Shown here: one piece after another, positions 1-8,345 of the stretch
Position numbering within the stretch: position 1 is the first letter of the stretch
How the letters are laid out: each line of letters opens with the position of its first letter
Origin: Pelotomaculum sp. DTU098
GTDB lineage: Bacteria; Bacillota; Desulfotomaculia; Desulfotomaculales; Pelotomaculaceae
Direction: 5' to 3'
Length of the DNA: 56,157 nucleotides
Assembly (NCBI GenBank): GCA_001512635.1
Contig: LFSA01000090.1
Coordinates: forward strand, 4,576-60,732
Notes under the pieces: generated by a model
The model's input: only the letters and a program-made list of their open reading frames with translations
What the model was told of the DNA's origin: nothing
Databases searched by the model: none
Made by a program: the position numbers and the translations under genes

Positions 1-852
1 AAACTGGTCAGCAGGCTGACCCGCCTGCCCAGGATGTCCGACAAAGAACTGGAGGCGGCGGCCAGGTTCGAGATTGAAAAGTTTGTGCCCATTCCGGCGG
101 ATCAGTTGATCATCCGTTATGTTCGCCTGGACCCTGAAGAGGAAAAAGAAAGAAATGGCCCTAAAATAAAAAGATTTATGCCCCGGTCAGGCGAAACGAA
201 AGAAAACAGCGACCATCATGAGGAAGGTCAGAATATCCTGCTACTGGCTGCGCCTGCGGCAATCATTTACCAGTACCACAGTATTTTTTCCCGGGCCGGG
301 ATGGTCGTTAGGGCCATCGACCTGAAGGCCTTTGCCCTCTGGCGCTTATTCGGCAGAACAGAGGAGGATTGCACGGCTATCGTGGATATCGGTTCGAAAA
401 CTTCGCAGCTGCTCCTGGTTAAAGACGGTTTGATCAAATTCAACCGCCTTCTACCGGCGGGCGGGGAAATTTTAACCGGGTATATTTCGGAAAACTTTGG
501 GATCAGCCTGCAAGAAGCCAGGCAAATGATGGAGGAAGCTGCCGTAACCCTGGACGACCAGGGTGATTTCAAAGCCTCCCGGATCAGCAACGCTTTACAG
601 GAGGTGCTGCCGGAGATTACCCGGGAACTGGAAAGATCGCTGGATTACTGTAGGCAGGAAAACATGACGGCCAAAAAACTGGTGCTTAGTGGAGGTACCA
701 GCAAGCTTACCGGTCTGACCGATTACCTGGAGGATGTTTTTGAGCTGCCTGTGGTAGTTGGAATTCCCCCCGTGGAGTTTTCCGAATCTTTAACATATGA
801 TCCGGCCTATGCCGTTGCCATCGGACTGGCCTTAAGGGAGGCCTGTTCATGA
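1..852 (+). CDS. pilM: Type IV pilus assembly protein PilM (5' end outside window)
   Basis: PilM is an actin/FtsA-like ATP-binding protein that sits on the cytoplasmic face of the type IV pilus machine and binds the N-terminus of PilN. The reading frame is open from base 1, giving residues KLVSRLTRLPRM before the first ATG at 34, so the gene begins upstream of the window. Visible signs are the PilM-type segment around the first residues (ELEAAARFEIEKFVPIP), an actin-like phosphate-binding strand (AIVDIGSKTSQLLLV, about residues 114-128 from ATG 34) and the C-terminal LVLSGGTSKLTGL strand-loop. The end overlaps pilN by 4 bases, which suggests translational coupling in a pilMNO operon. Confidence 0.9.
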   Translation, partial: KLVSRLTRLPRMSDKELEAAARFEIEKFVPIPADQLIIRYVRLDPEEEKERNGPKIKRFMPRSGETKENSDHHEEGQNILLLAAPAAIIYQYHSIFSRAGMVVRAIDLKAFALWRLFGRTEEDCTAIVDIGSKTSQLLLVKDGLIKFNRLLPAGGEILTGYISENFGISLQEARQMMEEAAVTLDDQGDFKASRISNALQEVLPEITRELERSLDYCRQENMTAKKLVLSGGTSKLTGLTDYLEDVFELPVVVGIPPVEFSESLTYDPAYAVAIGLALREACS

Positions 853-1514
853 TGACCTATAAGGTAAATATGCTGCCCGCCAAACTCCAGCGGGAAGGGC
901 TCATTGATGTTAAACGCCTGGTTCTAATCAGCGCAGCTACGCTTATCCTGGCGCTATCAATGGGCGGCTACTGTGCTTTTTTAATTAATTATACATTTAT
1001 GAAAAACGACCTTCAGGATACCACGGCCCGGCTGGACGAACTGGCCCCGCTGGTATCCCGCGTTGAACAGATGCGCAAGGAAAGAACTGAGCTGGAGGCG
1101 GCCCTGAAAGAATACGAGGAGATTATACAAAACCAGAAGTCCTGGTCCGTCCTCCTTGATGACCTGAGCAACATTATCCCCATAGATGCATGGCTGGTGG
1201 ATCTGGCAATTCTGAACAGGCCGGTTGAAAGGAAAACGTCGCCGGACGGCGCCCCTGCCAGTACGAATGAGGCTGATTCCCAAAACAAGGCTGGCAGTAC
1301 GGCGGGAGATAAGGAAAAAAAGACGGCCGGCCTGCCCCATCCCAATACCATTACCTTGAAGGGTTATTCCCGGACGGTCTCCTCAGTTGGCGTGTTCATA
1401 ATGAATTTAAACTACCTTCCCTATTTTGAGGATGTGAAACTGAACAGGATCAGCCTCGATGCTAATAAGGGGTATAGTTTTGAAATCACAACTACTCTAA
1501 AGGATGAGGTCTAA
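849..1514 (+). CDS. pilN: Type IV pilus inner-membrane protein PilN
   Basis: 221-residue bitopic membrane protein of the pilus alignment subcomplex. The short cytoplasmic N-terminus (VNMLPAKLQREG) resembles the PilM-binding motif of PilN (consensus INLLP). A transmembrane helix spans about residues 24-50, followed by a coiled-coil segment (about 52-95) and a C-terminal ferredoxin-like domain typical of PilN/PilO. A low-complexity Ala/Ser/Lys-rich stretch lies at about 130-160. The gene overlaps pilM by 4 bases, and pilO starts at the base after its stop. Assignment rests on these features plus gene order; sequence conservation in this family is low. Confidence 0.85.
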   Translation: MMTYKVNMLPAKLQREGLIDVKRLVLISAATLILALSMGGYCAFLINYTFMKNDLQDTTARLDELAPLVSRVEQMRKERTELEAALKEYEEIIQNQKSWSVLLDDLSNIIPIDAWLVDLAILNRPVERKTSPDGAPASTNEADSQNKAGSTAGDKEKKTAGLPHPNTITLKGYSRTVSSVGVFIMNLNYLPYFEDVKLNRISLDANKGYSFEITTTLKDEV

Positions 1515-2378
1515 ATGTGGTCTCGGCTGAGCAAAAGAGAAAGATTTCTCCTACTCGTGCTTCTGGGAACAGCCGTTTTATTTTGTTTTTTTTATTTCAT
1601 CTTCAATCCCCAGCTCAATGCTTACAGTCAGGTTAAAACAGATCTGGAGGAACAGCGGGCCAAGCTGGCCCAGGCCCAGAACACGGCGGCCTCCCTCACC
1701 ACAGAGACCGCCCGGCTGGAAAAAGTAAGAGCCGAGTATGCAGAAAAGGGCAGGTTGTTTAACACCGAGATGAGAGACGGCTCCGACATCATCCTGCTGG
1801 GCCTGAAATCACTATCCGGTAAGATTGTCATTACTGAGATTGTACCGGCCGCCGTCAAGGAGAATGCCCATACCCTGGAGCTGCCCCTTAATCTCGTGGC
1901 GGAAGGTGATTACCTCAACATCCTTGCCTTCTGTAACGACCTGGAAAAGCTCTTAAAGGGAATAAGTGATTTAAACCTGGCTGAGATCCGGAGCATGAAA
2001 ATTGAAAAACAGGAATCAGGGGGACAGGCTGTTGATTCCGGCCTGGTCAGGGCAAGTGTGGAATTCGTGATCTATTCCTCGAAGGAACCCCAGGCCCGCC
2101 TGCAGCTGGATGCCATCAACAGGTGGCTTACGGGCCGGTATAATATGTTCCGGGAGGCAGGTCCATTTGCACCTGTCCGGGAATTGGAACACCATCTTTA
2201 CGTTTCCCCCGCAAACAATGAGACCCAGGGAGTTTCAGGGGGTGCAGCAGCAGGAAACGGCAACCAGCCGCCCGGGACAGGTACCACCGGTACTTTCCCC
2301 CAGGAAAACAGCGGTTCTGCCAATCAGGCTCAAACCTGGCCGGCTCAATTTGAACCGGGATTTATCCAAAAAAAATAA
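1515..2378 (+). CDS. pilO: Type IV pilus inner-membrane protein PilO
   Basis: 287-residue partner of PilN. It has a short basic N-terminus, one transmembrane helix at about residues 12-31 (very Phe/Leu-rich), a coiled coil at about 35-75, and a PilO-like globular domain containing the ELPLNLVAEGDYLNILAF segment that is characteristic of the family. The C-terminal 60 residues are a Gly/Asn/Gln/Pro-rich tail of low complexity. The ATG directly follows the pilN stop. No pilP or pilQ follows; the next gene is tldD, so the pilus operon ends here, as in other Firmicutes with pilMNO. Confidence 0.85.
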   Translation: MWSRLSKRERFLLLVLLGTAVLFCFFYFIFNPQLNAYSQVKTDLEEQRAKLAQAQNTAASLTTETARLEKVRAEYAEKGRLFNTEMRDGSDIILLGLKSLSGKIVITEIVPAAVKENAHTLELPLNLVAEGDYLNILAFCNDLEKLLKGISDLNLAEIRSMKIEKQESGGQAVDSGLVRASVEFVIYSSKEPQARLQLDAINRWLTGRYNMFREAGPFAPVRELEHHLYVSPANNETQGVSGGAAAGNGNQPPGTGTTGTFPQENSGSANQAQTWPAQFEPGFIQKK

Positions 2379-2463
2379 TAGCGGTAATAGATTATAAAAA
2401 AATCAAACCATCAGGCCGGTATCAAAAACTGCCGGATGCAAATAATAACTCAAGAGGTGTGGG

Positions 2464-3846
2464 GTGTTGGTGGATAAAGAATTGTTAAAGGAAGTGCTGG
2501 ACACAGCAGCGGCCAACGGCTGTGATTTTTCTGATATTTTCATTGAAAACAGGCAAACCACCGGAATCCGCTGCGAGGCTGGAAAAGTTGAAAAAATTCA
2601 AACCGGCGTGGAGACAGGCGCGGGTCTGCGGGTCATCTGCGGGGATTCCACAGCCTACGCCTACACCAACGATCTTTCCCGGAACGGACTCATGGAGGCA
2701 GCTAAAATTGTCAGCCACGCCGCAGCCTGCGGAAAAAATGGCGTCAATCTGGACTTTACCAGGGTGAAACCCCTGGTTGACTTTGTTTTTAAGGAACGCC
2801 CGGAGGACGTACCTACCGAACAAAAGGTGGAGCTGGTTGAAGCATGCGACAGGGCGGCCAGGAGGGAAGGCGGTGACCTGATTAAACAGGTAATCGTAGG
2901 GTACGGCGACGTGACGCAAAGGGTTGTTATCGCCAACAACGCCGGGGATTACGTGGAAGACGAGCGCATCCGCACCCGGCTTACGATCCAGGCGGTAGCT
3001 GCTGAGGGGCCGGTAATTCAGACTGGTGTGGAGGCAGTGGGAGGGCTCTGTGGTTTTGAACTCTTCGCTGCCTACCCCCCCGAGCAGGTGGCAGCAACTG
3101 CAGCCAGGCGGGCGGTGCAGATGCTGAAGGCGCAACCGGCCCCGGCAGGCAAAATGCCTGTGGTCATGGCCGGGGAGGCCGGGGGAACCATGGTCCATGA
3201 GGCCTGCGGCCACGGTCTGGAAGCCGATCTGGTCCAGAAGGGCACTTCGGTTTACGCCGGAAAAAAGGGCCAGGTTGTGGCAGCGAAAGAAGTCAGTGTT
3301 GTGGACGACGCAACCATTGAACAGGGTTACGGCTCCTACCGTTTTGACGACGAAGGGGTACCCTCCCGGAAGGTTAAACTTATTGACAAAGGCGTGCTGA
3401 ATGATTATTTATACGACCGCCTGTCTGCCTCCAAAGAAGGCAGGCCCTCCAACGGCCATGGGCGAAGGGAGTCTTACCAGCACAAACCTATGCCAAGAAT
3501 GGGAAACACATATATAGCGCCTGGTAAAACCGACCCGGAGAAGATTATCAGAGAGACTAAAAACGGGCTCCTGGTAAAGAAAATGGGGGGAGGCCAGGTC
3601 AACACAACCACCGGGGATTTTGTTTTTGACGTGGCAGAGGGCTACCTGCTCAAAGACGGCGAAATCGGTCCCATGGTGAGGGGTGCAACCCTTACGGGAA
3701 ACGGGCCCGAGGTTTTGCGGATAGTGGAAATGGTAGGAAGCGACCTGGGCCACACCATCGGCATCTGTGGTAAAGACGGTCAGGGGGTTCCTGTAAGCGA
3801 CCCTGGCCATCAAGGAGCTCATTGTCGGCGGTACCTCCAGGGGTAA
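2464..3846 (+). CDS. tldD: TldD metalloprotease subunit, C-terminus apparently frameshifted
   Basis: TldD is the catalytic subunit of the TldD/TldE (PmbA) zinc protease, which degrades unfolded peptides and matures some modified peptides. The zinc motif HEACGH is at about residues 245-250. Other family blocks are present (GSYRFDDEGVPSRKVKLI, about residues 289-306, and VNTTTGDFVFDVAEGY). Near the end the frame reads GKDGQGVPVSD and then an unrelated tail, PGHQGAHCRRYLQG. The +1 frame from base 3800 reads TLAIKELIVGGTSRG, the usual TldD ending, and runs to a stop at 3872-3874. A small deletion or sequencing error near 3799-3802 is therefore likely. Start: SD AGAGGTG at 2453-2459 serves GTG 2464, TTG 2467 or GTG 2470. 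Confidence 0.88.
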   Translation: MLVDKELLKEVLDTAAANGCDFSDIFIENRQTTGIRCEAGKVEKIQTGVETGAGLRVICGDSTAYAYTNDLSRNGLMEAAKIVSHAAACGKNGVNLDFTRVKPLVDFVFKERPEDVPTEQKVELVEACDRAARREGGDLIKQVIVGYGDVTQRVVIANNAGDYVEDERIRTRLTIQAVAAEGPVIQTGVEAVGGLCGFELFAAYPPEQVAATAARRAVQMLKAQPAPAGKMPVVMAGEAGGTMVHEACGHGLEADLVQKGTSVYAGKKGQVVAAKEVSVVDDATIEQGYGSYRFDDEGVPSRKVKLIDKGVLNDYLYDRLSASKEGRPSNGHGRRESYQHKPMPRMGNTYIAPGKTDPEKIIRETKNGLLVKKMGGGQVNTTTGDFVFDVAEGYLLKDGEIGPMVRGATLTGNGPEVLRIVEMVGSDLGHTIGICGKDGQGVPVSDPGHQGAHCRRYLQG

Positions 3847-3940
3847 ACCGGAGGGACAGATAAGGCGCATATAAATTATCTGGTATGAATTACCCGGCTG
3901 GGAAAGGGGAAAGGTAAACAGGATAGGAGCGCAGTCATTC

Positions 3941-3985
3941 ATTCAAGGAAGCGGCCCTGGGACGCTTCCTTGAATATTATACTTT
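3941..3985 (+). terminator. Hairpin downstream of tldD
   Basis: A perfect 13-bp inverted repeat (3941-3953 with 3963-3975, arms ATTCAAGGAAGCG and CGCTTCCTTGAAT) has a 9-nt loop and is followed by an AT-rich stretch ending in four T. It is a probable terminator for tldD. The T tract is interrupted, so efficiency is uncertain. The rest of 3847-4158 is AT-rich and shows no gene. Confidence 0.6.
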
Positions 3986-4158
3986 TGACATGTTAACCTG
4001 TGAGTCAGTTATCATTTAGATGACTATACAGTGGTATATTGTGGTTTTATAACCGTTGCTTTTCATACACAACTCCAATTCTAAAGGCATATGTATAAAG
4101 TATATTAAAAGAGCTGAGATTTATTGTGATTCGCACCGGTTTCACAGGGGGTATAGAG

Positions 4159-4371
4159 ATGAAAATCGGGGATATCGTTACCAGGAAAGTTTATGGAGAG
4201 GACATGCAGTTTTGCATTATTGGTTTTTATACAAACCAGGCTACAGGCGAAAGGGTGGCTATCCTGGCCCTCCTGGACCCCAGCCTGATTGTGGAAGCAG
4301 CGGTACAGGATCTTGCCCCCATTTCGGCAAGACATCTTTTTGCCCTGACTTCGCCAGTGTTTGTTCACTAA
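4159..4371 (+). CDS. Short protein resembling the N-terminal domain of sporulation protease YabG
   Basis: 70-residue protein starting MKIGDIVTRKVYGEDMQFCIIG. The SD AGGGGG ends 8 nt before ATG 4159. YabG, a spore-coat-processing protease of about 290 residues, begins with a similar segment (IGDMVARKSY, then a strand-rich region ending in DLV/DLAPI). Here the frame stops after that domain and a terminator follows at once, so the protease part is absent. It may be a free-standing small domain protein or the stump of a deleted yabG. The clean start signal and terminator argue for an expressed gene. It lies between tldD and tldE, genes that are usually adjacent, so it may have been inserted there. 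Homology is recalled, not computed. Confidence 0.6.
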   Translation: MKIGDIVTRKVYGEDMQFCIIGFYTNQATGERVAILALLDPSLIVEAAVQDLAPISARHLFALTSPVFVH

Positions 4372-4394
4372 ACTGCCCCTGGGCAGTTTTTTTA
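4371..4394 (+). terminator. Rho-independent terminator after the YabG-like gene
   Basis: The inverted repeat AACTGCC/GGCAGTT has a 4-nt loop (CCTG) and is followed directly by seven T. It begins at the last base of the stop codon of the YabG-like gene. Confidence 0.85.
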
Positions 4395-4451
4395 TTTTAT
4401 AATTACTACTTTTGCAAAACTGTTTTAGACCTAAAGGAATATTCTGACTGG

Positions 4452-4507
4452 TATTGAATTATACTTATGCGGCTTATTTGTATTCAATTATACTTATATG
4501 CGGCTTA
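4452..4507 (+). repeat. Imperfect direct repeat of 25/27 bp ahead of tldE
   Basis: Copy 1 is 4452-4476 and copy 2 is 4481-4507. They share TATT(G/C)AATTATACTTA and then GCGGCTTA, and differ by one substitution and a 2-base TA insertion. The first canonical ATG of the tldE frame (4498) lies inside copy 2. Origin unknown; a recent local duplication is likely. Confidence 0.8.
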
Positions 4508-5943
4508 TAGTAAGCGCTAAAATAATGAATAATAAACACAATAAGCTTGACGGCAACTTCTTTGGCTTGAGGGGAACAGGAAGGGAGCTGGATACTATAG
4601 AAAGTGAAGCTTTTTTGGGCATTGCTGAAGCAGCCATAAACAGCGCCATCAGGATGGGAGCTGAATTAGCCGAAGCCTATATCTGCAATTCCAAAGAACT
4701 GAAAATCGAAGTAAGGGAAAGCCGCGTTGAGACCATGAAACTTGCCGGGAACCGTGGTATGGGCCTGCGGGTCGTGCGCGACAACCGCGCCGGTTTTTCC
4801 TTCAGCACGGATTTGAGCCCTGCCGGAGTTAAGGATGCCGCAGCACAGGCTATTGCAAATTGCAGGTTAGCTGCCAAAGACCCCTTTTTACAACTGCCTT
4901 CACCTGGTGCGTCTTACCCGGAGCTGGATATTTACGACCCTGCGATCAGGGAAACCACAGTGGAAGAAAAAATTGAGCTGGCCAAATCCATGGAAGAAGC
5001 TGCCAGGTCTTACGACCCCAGGGTAAAAATAATCGAAAGCTCTACTTACCTGGACGGGGAAGAGGAAGCCATAATTGCCAACAACCTGGGCCTGAAACTC
5101 TCTTACAAAGGGGCCTTCTGCGGGATTTACCTGTCCCTGACTGCGAGCGAAGGAGACGACAGTCAGACCGGGTTTGACCTTGACTTCAATCTGAAATACC
5201 ATGCCTTAAAACCGGAAGAAGTGGGCCGGAGGGCTGCCGGGCAGGCTGTCCGGATGCTCGGGGCAAAGCCGGTGACAACGCGCAAAACTCCGGTTGTGCT
5301 GGACCCTTACGTAGCGGCAGGGTTTCTCGGCCTGATCAGCACGGCCCTTACCTCAGAAGCAGTTCAGAAAGGCCGCTCCCTTTTTGCAGGAAAAAAGGAT
5401 AAAAAGGTTGCTTCCTCTAAAATAACCGTTATAGACGACGGGACCCTGCCCGGAGGGATCGCCTCAGCTCCCTTTGACGGGGAGGGCGTGGCCACCTCCA
5501 GGAACGTCCTCATTGAAGACGGTGTGCTTAAGGGATACCTGTACAACACTTACACGGCGGCTAAAGACGGCACCAGTTCTACCGGTAACGGTGTACGCAA
5601 TTCGTTTAAAGGAACCCCTGAGGTGGGCGTTACAAATATTTTTATTAAACCCGGCTCAGTTCCGGCCGGGCAGTTGTTCTCGGAGCTGGAAAAGGGCATC
5701 TACATTACTGAAGTCATGGGAATGCACACGGCAAACCCCATTTCCGGCGATTTTTCGGTGGGCGTGTCCGGCCTGTTAATTGAAAACGGCCAGTTGACCA
5801 GGCCTGTACGCGGCATGGCCCTGGGAGGGAATATTATGGATCTCCTGGCGGGGGTGGATGCTGTGGGAGATGACCTGAAGTTTTTCGGGAACAAGGGGGC
5901 CCCCACCCTGAGGATATCCGAAATGACCTTAAGTGGACAATAG
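4498..5943 (+). CDS. pmbA: TldE/PmbA, non-catalytic subunit of the TldD/TldE protease
   Basis: TldE-type protein of 481 residues from ATG 4498. It matches TldD in fold (FDGEGVATSRNVLIEDGVLKGYLYNTYTA, about residues 328-356; ISGDFSVGVSGLLIENG) but lacks the HExxxH zinc motif, as expected for TldE. The start is doubtful. ATG 4498 has no SD and adds about 35 residues relative to the family; ATG 4525 also lacks one. The best SD (AGGAAGGGAG, 4578-4587) lies 9 nt before codon ATA at 4597, exactly where family homology begins (ESEAFLGIAEAAINSAI). Translation from ATA, or loss of an original ATG by mutation, is possible. Its partner tldD also has an abnormal end. Confidence 0.88.
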   Translation: MRLIVSAKIMNNKHNKLDGNFFGLRGTGRELDTIESEAFLGIAEAAINSAIRMGAELAEAYICNSKELKIEVRESRVETMKLAGNRGMGLRVVRDNRAGFSFSTDLSPAGVKDAAAQAIANCRLAAKDPFLQLPSPGASYPELDIYDPAIRETTVEEKIELAKSMEEAARSYDPRVKIIESSTYLDGEEEAIIANNLGLKLSYKGAFCGIYLSLTASEGDDSQTGFDLDFNLKYHALKPEEVGRRAAGQAVRMLGAKPVTTRKTPVVLDPYVAAGFLGLISTALTSEAVQKGRSLFAGKKDKKVASSKITVIDDGTLPGGIASAPFDGEGVATSRNVLIEDGVLKGYLYNTYTAAKDGTSSTGNGVRNSFKGTPEVGVTNIFIKPGSVPAGQLFSELEKGIYITEVMGMHTANPISGDFSVGVSGLLIENGQLTRPVRGMALGGNIMDLLAGVDAVGDDLKFFGNKGAPTLRISEMTLSGQ

Positions 5944-5963
5944 GCAATAACTTATTGCCTATT
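5939..5963 (+). terminator. Palindromic hairpin at the end of tldE
   Basis: An 11-bp perfect stem (AATAGGCAATA/TATTGCCTATT) with a 3-nt loop overlaps the tldE stop codon. No T run follows, so it may act as an RNA 3'-end stabiliser or a weak terminator. Confidence 0.45.
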
Positions 5964-6035
5964 TCTGGTAATATATAGAGATCAATGCACACTTCAATTG
6001 GTCTAAAATTAAGGTTTTATGCTCTTTGTTCATCC

Positions 6036-6064
6036 TGGCGACTGGGAACCAATTATGGTAAAAT
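6036..6064 (+). promoter_or_regulatory. Candidate extended -10 promoter for aroQ
   Basis: TGG TAAAAT (extended -10, 6057-6064) lies 17 nt after a poor -35 (TGGCGA, 6036-6041) and 42 bases before the aroQ start. The -10 is good and the -35 matches only 3 of 6. Confidence 0.3.
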
Positions 6065-6106
6065 GTCACCAGCACAGGCAGGGTGCTTTTAAGAGGTGCT
6101 GACTAA

Positions 6107-6559
6107 TTGAAAATACTGGTACTGCACGGCCCCAACCTGAATCTTCTGGGAAACCGTGAGCCTTCCCATTATGGAGATTTGACCCTTGAACAGATCAACC
6201 GGAGTTTGGCGGACCTGGCAGCCGAGCTTGGCGCTATTGTTGAGTGCCACCAGTCAAATTGCGAGGGAAAGCTAATTGATCTCCTGCAGGGCGCCGCGCG
6301 GGAAATGGACGCCGTTGTTTTCAACCCCGGGGCCTACACCCATTACAGTTACGCCCTGCGTGACGCAGTAGCGGCCCTGGACATTCCGGTTATTGAAGTT
6401 CACCTTACCAACATCTACGCGCGGGAGACCTTTCGCAGGCATTCAGTTATCGCGCCGGTAGCTGCCGGACAAATCAGCGGTCTGGGCCTTACCGGCTACC
6501 TGCTGGCTTTGCGTGCTGCGGTCGCGCTGGCAAGCGCCAGGAAGGAGCAGGGAAATTGA
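6107..6559 (+). CDS. aroQ: Type II 3-dehydroquinate dehydratase
   Basis: Cytoplasmic dodecameric enzyme that converts 3-dehydroquinate to 3-dehydroshikimate in the shikimate pathway. The 150-residue length is typical. Family motifs are HGPNLNLLG (residues 6-14) with the following catalytic Tyr in HYGDL, HQSNCEG, the NPGAYTHYSYALRDA block with its catalytic Asn, EVHLTN, and RRHSVIAPVAAGQISGLG with the active-site His. It starts with TTG 6107 behind SD AGAGGTG. It overlaps the next gene by 4 bases (TTGA), so the two are probably cotranslated. Confidence 0.96.
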   Translation: MKILVLHGPNLNLLGNREPSHYGDLTLEQINRSLADLAAELGAIVECHQSNCEGKLIDLLQGAAREMDAVVFNPGAYTHYSYALRDAVAALDIPVIEVHLTNIYARETFRRHSVIAPVAAGQISGLGLTGYLLALRAAVALASARKEQGN

Positions 6560-7629
6560 AAGAAAGGATCGAAAAGCTGCGTGAACGTTTTGCTGGCGCA
6601 GGAGTGGAAGCGCTATATATCACGAACCCGGAAAACCGGTTTTACCTGAGCGGTTTCACCGGTACAGCCGGCAGCCTCCTTCTGAGCTTGAACAATAACT
6701 ATTTATTTACGGATTTCCGCTATGCGGAACAGGCAGCCCAGGAATGCCCTGATTATCAAGTCATAGTAACTTCCGGCGAGTGTTCAGAGGTTTTGCGGGA
6801 GTATTTAACGGGCGAAGGTATTACCCTGCTGGGCCTGGAAGGAGATTACCTGACCTACAACCAGTTTCAGATACTGAAGGAAAGACTCGACGGGGTGGAA
6901 CTAAAAACAGTTGACGGGATGGTGGAAGAACTCCGGGCGCGCAAGGACAAGGGCGAGATAGCTTTAATTGAAGAGGCAGTGCGCCTCGCTGATGAGGCTT
7001 TCCAGGAGGTTCTCCCGCATATCAGGCCCGGTGTATGCGAGAGGGAAGTGGCCCTGCAGCTGGAATACTCCATGCGGCGGATGGGCGCAGAGGGCGCCGC
7101 CTTTAAGACAATCGTCGCTTCGGGATACCGTGCCGCCCTGCCCCACGGAGTTGCCTCCTCCAGGATTATGGCCCCGGGTGACCTGGTTATACTGGACTTC
7201 GGAGCGGTCTACAGCGGGTACCACTCCGATATGACCCGGACAGTGGTCCTGGGCAAGCCCGATAAAAAGCAGGAGGAAATATACCAGCTTGTTCTCGCTG
7301 CCCAGGTGAGCGCCATAGAGTTCCTGCGGGCCGGGGTCAAGGCCCAGGATGTCGATGCCGCCGCCAGGAGTATTATTGAACAGGCAGGCTACGGAAACCA
7401 GTTTGGCCACAGCACCGGTCACGGAGTAGGCCTCAGCATCCACGAAAAACCACGGCTGTCTGTCAAAGACCAGACCGTTCTGGAGGAGGGGATGGTCGTT
7501 ACAATCGAACCCGGAGTCTACCTGCCCGGCTGGGGCGGAGTCCGCATAGAGGATACGGTGGTGGTGCAGAACGGCGGCTGCAGGGTTCTGACCCGCACTC
7601 CCAAGGAAGAGTTATTGTCCACAGCATAA
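6556..7629 (+). CDS. pepP: Xaa-Pro aminopeptidase (M24B family)
   Basis: Cytoplasmic metallopeptidase that removes N-terminal residues preceding proline. The 357-residue length and two-domain build (creatinase-like N-terminal part to about 125, then the pita-bread fold) fit the Firmicute enzyme YqhT. The five metal ligands are visible as D214, D225, H289, E318 and E332 (DFGAVYSGYHSD, GHSTGHGVG, EPGVY, RIEDTV). The TTG start overlaps the aroQ stop. The order aroQ-pepP-efp is common in Firmicutes. Confidence 0.95.
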   Translation: MKERIEKLRERFAGAGVEALYITNPENRFYLSGFTGTAGSLLLSLNNNYLFTDFRYAEQAAQECPDYQVIVTSGECSEVLREYLTGEGITLLGLEGDYLTYNQFQILKERLDGVELKTVDGMVEELRARKDKGEIALIEEAVRLADEAFQEVLPHIRPGVCEREVALQLEYSMRRMGAEGAAFKTIVASGYRAALPHGVASSRIMAPGDLVILDFGAVYSGYHSDMTRTVVLGKPDKKQEEIYQLVLAAQVSAIEFLRAGVKAQDVDAAARSIIEQAGYGNQFGHSTGHGVGLSIHEKPRLSVKDQTVLEEGMVVTIEPGVYLPGWGGVRIEDTVVVQNGGCRVLTRTPKEELLSTA

Positions 7630-7686
7630 ATCTTCAACTGTTATTTACTGTTATGATCATAAATCTTTACATGGAGGGGTTTGGCC

Positions 7687-8244
7687 TTGATTTCTACAAA
7701 TGATTTTAAAACCGGTCTTACTATTGAGCTGGAAGGGGATGTCTACCAGGTTATCGAGTTCCAACATGTGAAGCCCGGCAAAGGCTCGGCCTTTGTCAGA
7801 TCCAAACTGAAAAACATCCGGACCGGGGCAATGATTGAAAAAACCTTTAACGCCGGTGAAAAAATACCCAAGGCGAGACTTGAAAGACGCGAGGTACAGT
7901 ACCTTTACAACGATGGTATGGACTATAACTTTATGGATATGGAAACCTACGACCAGTTGACCATGACCAGAGACCAGCTGGGGGACGCTGTAAAATACTT
8001 GAAGGAAAATATGAATATCCATATTCTAACTTTCCAGGGCAAGTCTATCGGTGTGGAACTGCCAAATTTCGTCGAGCTGGAAGTTGTGGAAACGACTCCG
8101 GGGATCAAAGGCGATACTGCTTCCGGCGGCTCGAAGCCTGCTGTACTGGAAACCGGCGCAGTGGTACAGGTGCCCTTTTTCATTAATGTAGGGGACAAGC
8201 TCCAGATTGACACCAGAACTGGCAATTATATTAAGAGGGCCTAA
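7687..8244 (+). CDS. efp: Translation elongation factor P
   Basis: EF-P rescues ribosomes stalled at consecutive prolines by binding between the P and E sites. The start is placed at TTG 7687 because SD GGAGGGG ends at 7680, giving a 6-nt spacer; the in-frame TTG at 7681 would have no spacer. This yields [10 protein letters not shown] and 185 residues, the usual EF-P length. The tip loop [10 protein letters not shown] carries K32, the position modified in Bacillus EF-P. The C-terminal OB-domain signature ([20 protein letters not shown]) is present. Confidence 0.97.
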   Translation: MISTNDFKTGLTIELEGDVYQVIEFQHVKPGKGSAFVRSKLKNIRTGAMIEKTFNAGEKIPKARLERREVQYLYNDGMDYNFMDMETYDQLTMTRDQLGDAVKYLKENMNIHILTFQGKSIGVELPNFVELEVVETTPGIKGDTASGGSKPAVLETGAVVQVPFFINVGDKLQIDTRTGNYIKRA

Positions 8245-8345
8245 GAGCACAATAATTAAAAATCATGTTTAAAACCCCCTGCTCAGAGACATACTAAGAC
8301 AGCCAAATTTAGCCACGCGACTACTTTTACAGGGGGTGCTTCCAG

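Noticed and set aside
2485-3213. 242-codon minus-strand frame
   Set aside because: Antisense shadow of tldD.
4056-4457. 133-codon frame overlapping the YabG-like gene
   Set aside because: It reads through the terminator hairpin, has no SD, and the composition is unlike a protein; the frame at 4159 has a good SD and family resemblance.
7681-7686. TTG 7681 as efp start
   Set aside because: It abuts the SD with no spacer; TTG 7687 gives correct spacing and the usual EF-P N-terminus.
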